Assembly: GCA_003567135.1 (NCBI GenBank)
Contig: PXAI01000394.1
Span: 1-7,688, forward strand
DNA from: Balneolia bacterium
GTDB lineage: Bacteria > Bacteroidota > Rhodothermia > Balneolales > Cyclonatronaceae
DNA: 7,688 nucleotides
Direction of reading: 5' to 3'
How positions within the stretch are numbered: position 1 is the first letter of the stretch; every line of letters starts with the position of its first letter. This document shows positions 5,671 to 7,688 of this stretch, piece after piece. The notes under the pieces are model-generated. The model did not search any database. It was not told the origin of the DNA and worked only from the letters and a program-made list of their open reading frames with translations. Made by a program: the position numbers and the translations under genes.

Positions 5671-6582
5671 CTACTGAAGTTTTTCAAATTCTGAAATGTG
5701 GCTCGGATCAAGATCAACGAGCAGGTTGTACGCTTCAATTCGCTTGCTCAGCTCGGCATCAATGAATGCGGCGGTGAACTCGCGGTATTTTGCGCTGTAT
5801 ATGAGGTCAAAAAGCTGGCGATCAGTAGTTTGTCGCTGGGTATCGAGTATAAGTTCGAGCGCTTCAAAAATATTTCTTCGGGCTTCTTCAGTCCGGATCG
5901 TAAACAGATCCAGCCCGTGGCGATGATATCTGTACATCGCCCTGCGAAGGTTGTTGTAGTTCGGGTTGTTCATCGTGGTGATGAGCTGTCCGCGTGAACG
6001 GCGTGTTCCTCCGGCTGCGGTCCAGCCCGATCCCCCGCTTGCCTGGGCAACGTTAACCACGTTTTCAGCCTGCCGGAAAAAATCAGTTCCCCCGAGTTCA
6101 GAAAAGGTATCATAATCGTAGCCAAGCACCAGGTAAACATAAAAATCTAACACCGATGCAATGTCATCATACTGCAAATCATCATGCGTAATGTTGTGCG
6201 ACCGGGTAAAATTGAAGCGCCAGTTAGTATCGTTTATAAGCAGCGTCGGCGTTTTGGCGGTGGTGTTGTAAATCGGGCGGAATGCTTGTACAATCAGCGT
6301 GGCGTCGAAATTGGCGTTACTGTCTACGCTGTTCAGCGTGATGGATAAATTCATCTCAATACGCTCATCTTCCTCAAACGTATCATCCGTCCAGCGCCTT
6401 TCGTTGATATACTCGGCGATCATCGGCTGCAGTTCGTTCAGGTAGTCGTAGCCGGCACTTCGCACCTGCGATGTATTCACTTCAACCCGGGCATTAATTT
6501 CCTGCGCAGCAATATGATTAAAAGGCGTAAACAGCCCTGTTAAAAAGAGTACAGCAGGCAGTATCCATTTTAAAAAACGCAC
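5671..6582 (-). CDS. porD: DUF4835 family protein, PorD-like type IX secretion-associated protein
   Basis: A 303-residue exported protein with a clear signal peptide (basic MRFLK, hydrophobic 7-20, cleavage near AA|Q at 26/27). The mature part follows the DUF4835 pattern throughout: EINARVEVNTSQV just after cleavage, a RRWTDDTF segment, alternating beta-strand-like sequence with FRPIYN, the SVLDFYVYLVLGYDYDTFS signature, GG..FF..A then GSGW, and YHRHGLD near the middle of the C-terminal helical part. Family members are annotated as PorD in T9SS gene lists; the exact molecular role is not established to my knowledge. The start is GTG at 6580-6582, forced by an in-frame TAA two codons upstream. 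It is the first gene of a probable operon with trhA and is divergent from the barrel protein gene. The symbol is by family assignment. Confidence 0.9.
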   Translation of the reverse strand: MRFLKWILPAVLFLTGLFTPFNHIAAQEINARVEVNTSQVRSAGYDYLNELQPMIAEYINERRWTDDTFEEDERIEMNLSITLNSVDSNANFDATLIVQAFRPIYNTTAKTPTLLINDTNWRFNFTRSHNITHDDLQYDDIASVLDFYVYLVLGYDYDTFSELGGTDFFRQAENVVNVAQASGGSGWTAAGGTRRSRGQLITTMNNPNYNNLRRAMYRYHRHGLDLFTIRTEEARRNIFEALELILDTQRQTTDRQLFDLIYSAKYREFTAAFIDAELSKRIEAYNLLVDLDPSHISEFEKLQ

Positions 6583-6679
6583 GAGTTATAGTATTTTGAT
6601 TAAGTATGTCGGCAATAAACGCCGGCTTTTTAATTTTGATTCCGGCTTTTCAGGTCGATTTCCCTGAAGTATTCAATTT
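6583..6679. promoter_or_regulatory. Divergent promoter region between porD and the barrel protein gene
   Basis: These 97 bases must carry promoters for both directions. On the plus strand TAATTTTG (6631-6638) fits the Bacteroidota -7 consensus TAnnTTTG, about 40 bases before the start codon at 6680, but no good -33 TTG is seen at the expected distance. CCGGCTTTT is directly repeated at 6622-6630 and 6642-6650, flanking this box, and could be a binding site. No convincing minus-strand box was found. Confidence 0.35.
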
Positions 6680-7510
6680 ATGAAAACGTTAGCTACCGCA
6701 AAAGATTATACCAGAATATCAGGACTTATCCTTATTCTCCTCCTTTCAGCAGGCCTGAGCGAGCTGAAGGCACAGCTGATCCTTGGCTCAAGAACCACCG
6801 CGATGGGTCAGGCCGTTACCGCGCTTCCATCCGACGAATGGCAGGTTTTCGGCAATCCGGCCATGATGAATTTTGAGGATAACGCCGCATCATTCTACGG
6901 AATCCGCTACTACGGATTTTCCGAACTCACCGACATGGCGCTTTCCGGCGTGTACAACCATAATTTCGGAACATTTGGTGTGGGGATGCACACGTACGGC
7001 GACGACATCTACCGCGAAAGCCGTTTTCGCCTTGCCTACGCCAGAGAATATGCGGGGATAAGAGCCGGACTCGTCGTGAACTACACACACTTCAGTATTC
7101 AGGATTACGGCTCGGCCGGTTCAGTAGTTTTTGATTTCGGGATGGCATACACGATCATCGACGGACTATGGCTCGGCGCCCGTGCAACAAATTTAACGCA
7201 AAGTACGGTTGGCGAAGCTGAAGAAGAACTTCCCCGTGAAATGGCCGTCGGAATCTCCTGGTCGTGGTCCGACCGAACCGTTTTTACCAGTGATTTAGTG
7301 AAGGATGTCCGTTTTCCGCTTTCGTGGCGCGGCGGACTTGAAGTGAGGGTAGTAGACCAGTTTGTGCTCAGGGGCGGCGTAACCACCGAACCGCTTACCT
7401 ATTCCGCCGGAATGGGATACAGCATGGATCGCTGGGGAATTAACATTGTGGCTCAGCAGCATCATGTACTTGGCTGGAGTCCGGGGCTTGATCTCAGAGT
7501 ATCCTTCTGA
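6680..7510 (+). CDS. PorV/PorQ-like outer-membrane beta-barrel protein
   Basis: This 276-residue exported protein has a long signal peptide: charged MKTLATAKDYTR, hydrophobic 14-25, cleavage near LKA|Q at 31/32. The mature start LILGSRTTAMGQAVTALPSDEWQVFGNPA has the GxRxxAMGxA...NPA pattern typical of the PorV/PorQ (UPF0164/FadL-like) barrels. The rest is alternating aromatic and glycine-rich strands (GIRYYGFSELTDM, FGVGMHTYGD, AGLVVNYTHFSI, RGGLEVRVVDQFVLRGG), ending LDLRVSF with the terminal Phe usual for proteins inserted by BamA. In the T9SS, PorV shuttles cargo and PorQ works with PorZ at the cell surface; this protein is shorter than either, so the exact role is unclear. It shares its upstream region with divergent porD and is followed closely by another exported protein gene. 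Confidence 0.82.
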   Translation: MKTLATAKDYTRISGLILILLLSAGLSELKAQLILGSRTTAMGQAVTALPSDEWQVFGNPAMMNFEDNAASFYGIRYYGFSELTDMALSGVYNHNFGTFGVGMHTYGDDIYRESRFRLAYAREYAGIRAGLVVNYTHFSIQDYGSAGSVVFDFGMAYTIIDGLWLGARATNLTQSTVGEAEEELPREMAVGISWSWSDRTVFTSDLVKDVRFPLSWRGGLEVRVVDQFVLRGGVTTEPLTYSAGMGYSMDRWGINIVAQQHHVLGWSPGLDLRVSF

Positions 7511-7533
7511 TCAATCGTTCAACTCAGAGCTGT

Positions 7534-7688
7534 ATGAGAGAAATTCTACGAAACTTTATTATAAAATTTGATTCCGCTTTAAGCCGCAGAGCGCTGATTG
7601 TGTTTTGCGGATTGTTCGTTTTTCTGATCGCATCCGCAGGTGATGCGTTCGCACAGGTTGAAGCGGACACCACCCGAACCGTTGAGGA
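7534..7688 (+). CDS. Exported protein, N-terminal fragment (runs off window)
   Basis: An ATG at 7534 opens a frame that stays open to the window end (51 codons visible). It encodes a basic N-terminus (MREILRNFIIK...SRR), a hydrophobic core (about residues 20-33) and a likely signal peptidase I site AFA|Q near residue 40/41, then an acidic-polar mature start (VEADTTRTVE). It begins 23 bases after the barrel protein stop, with no terminator between, so the two are probably cotranscribed. Too little is present to assign a family. No strong Shine-Dalgarno sequence precedes it. Confidence 0.8.
   Translation, partial: MREILRNFIIKFDSALSRRALIVFCGLFVFLIASAGDAFAQVEADTTRTVE

Overview
The window looks like chromosomal DNA from a Bacteroidota-type or related bacterium with a type IX secretion system (T9SS). 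My best guess is the Balneolales/Rhodothermales side, from protein character alone; no rRNA or tRNA is present to confirm it. The evidence is a T9SS C-terminal sorting domain, a PorD/DUF4835 protein, a PorV/PorQ-like barrel, and short leaders without strong Shine-Dalgarno sequences.

Layout, left to right. Positions 1-1209 (+) hold the 3' part of a large secreted protein ending in a type A sorting domain. Positions 1210-1575 are a non-coding convergent gap with a palindromic repeat and a strong bidirectional terminator. Positions 1576-2997 (-) encode dihydrolipoyl dehydrogenase (lpdA), standing alone. Positions 2998-3791 form a gene-free stretch of nearly 800 bp packed with palindromes and a duplicated segment. 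Positions 3792-4985 (+) encode an RtcB-family RNA ligase. It converges with only 2 bp to spare on a TrhA/hemolysin III membrane protein (-), which lies downstream of porD (5671-6582, -) in a probable two-gene operon. Divergent from porD is a PorV/PorQ-like outer-membrane beta-barrel protein (6680-7510, +), followed 23 bp later by a second exported protein cut off by the window end.

How the parts relate. The sorting-domain protein is a likely T9SS cargo, and PorD and the PorV/PorQ-like barrel are likely envelope parts of the same or a related route. LpdA (central metabolism), RtcB (RNA repair) and TrhA (membrane homeostasis) are housekeeping or stress functions with no evident link to it.

I see no defence system, CRISPR array, transposase or phage gene. 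The most unusual content is the set of non-coding palindromic repeats (1386-1447, 3195-3226, 3470-3497, 3505-3667), the ~65-bp direct repeat (3259-3321 and 3662-3727), the absence of a canonical start at the true N-terminus of trhA, and the divergent C-terminus of RtcB.
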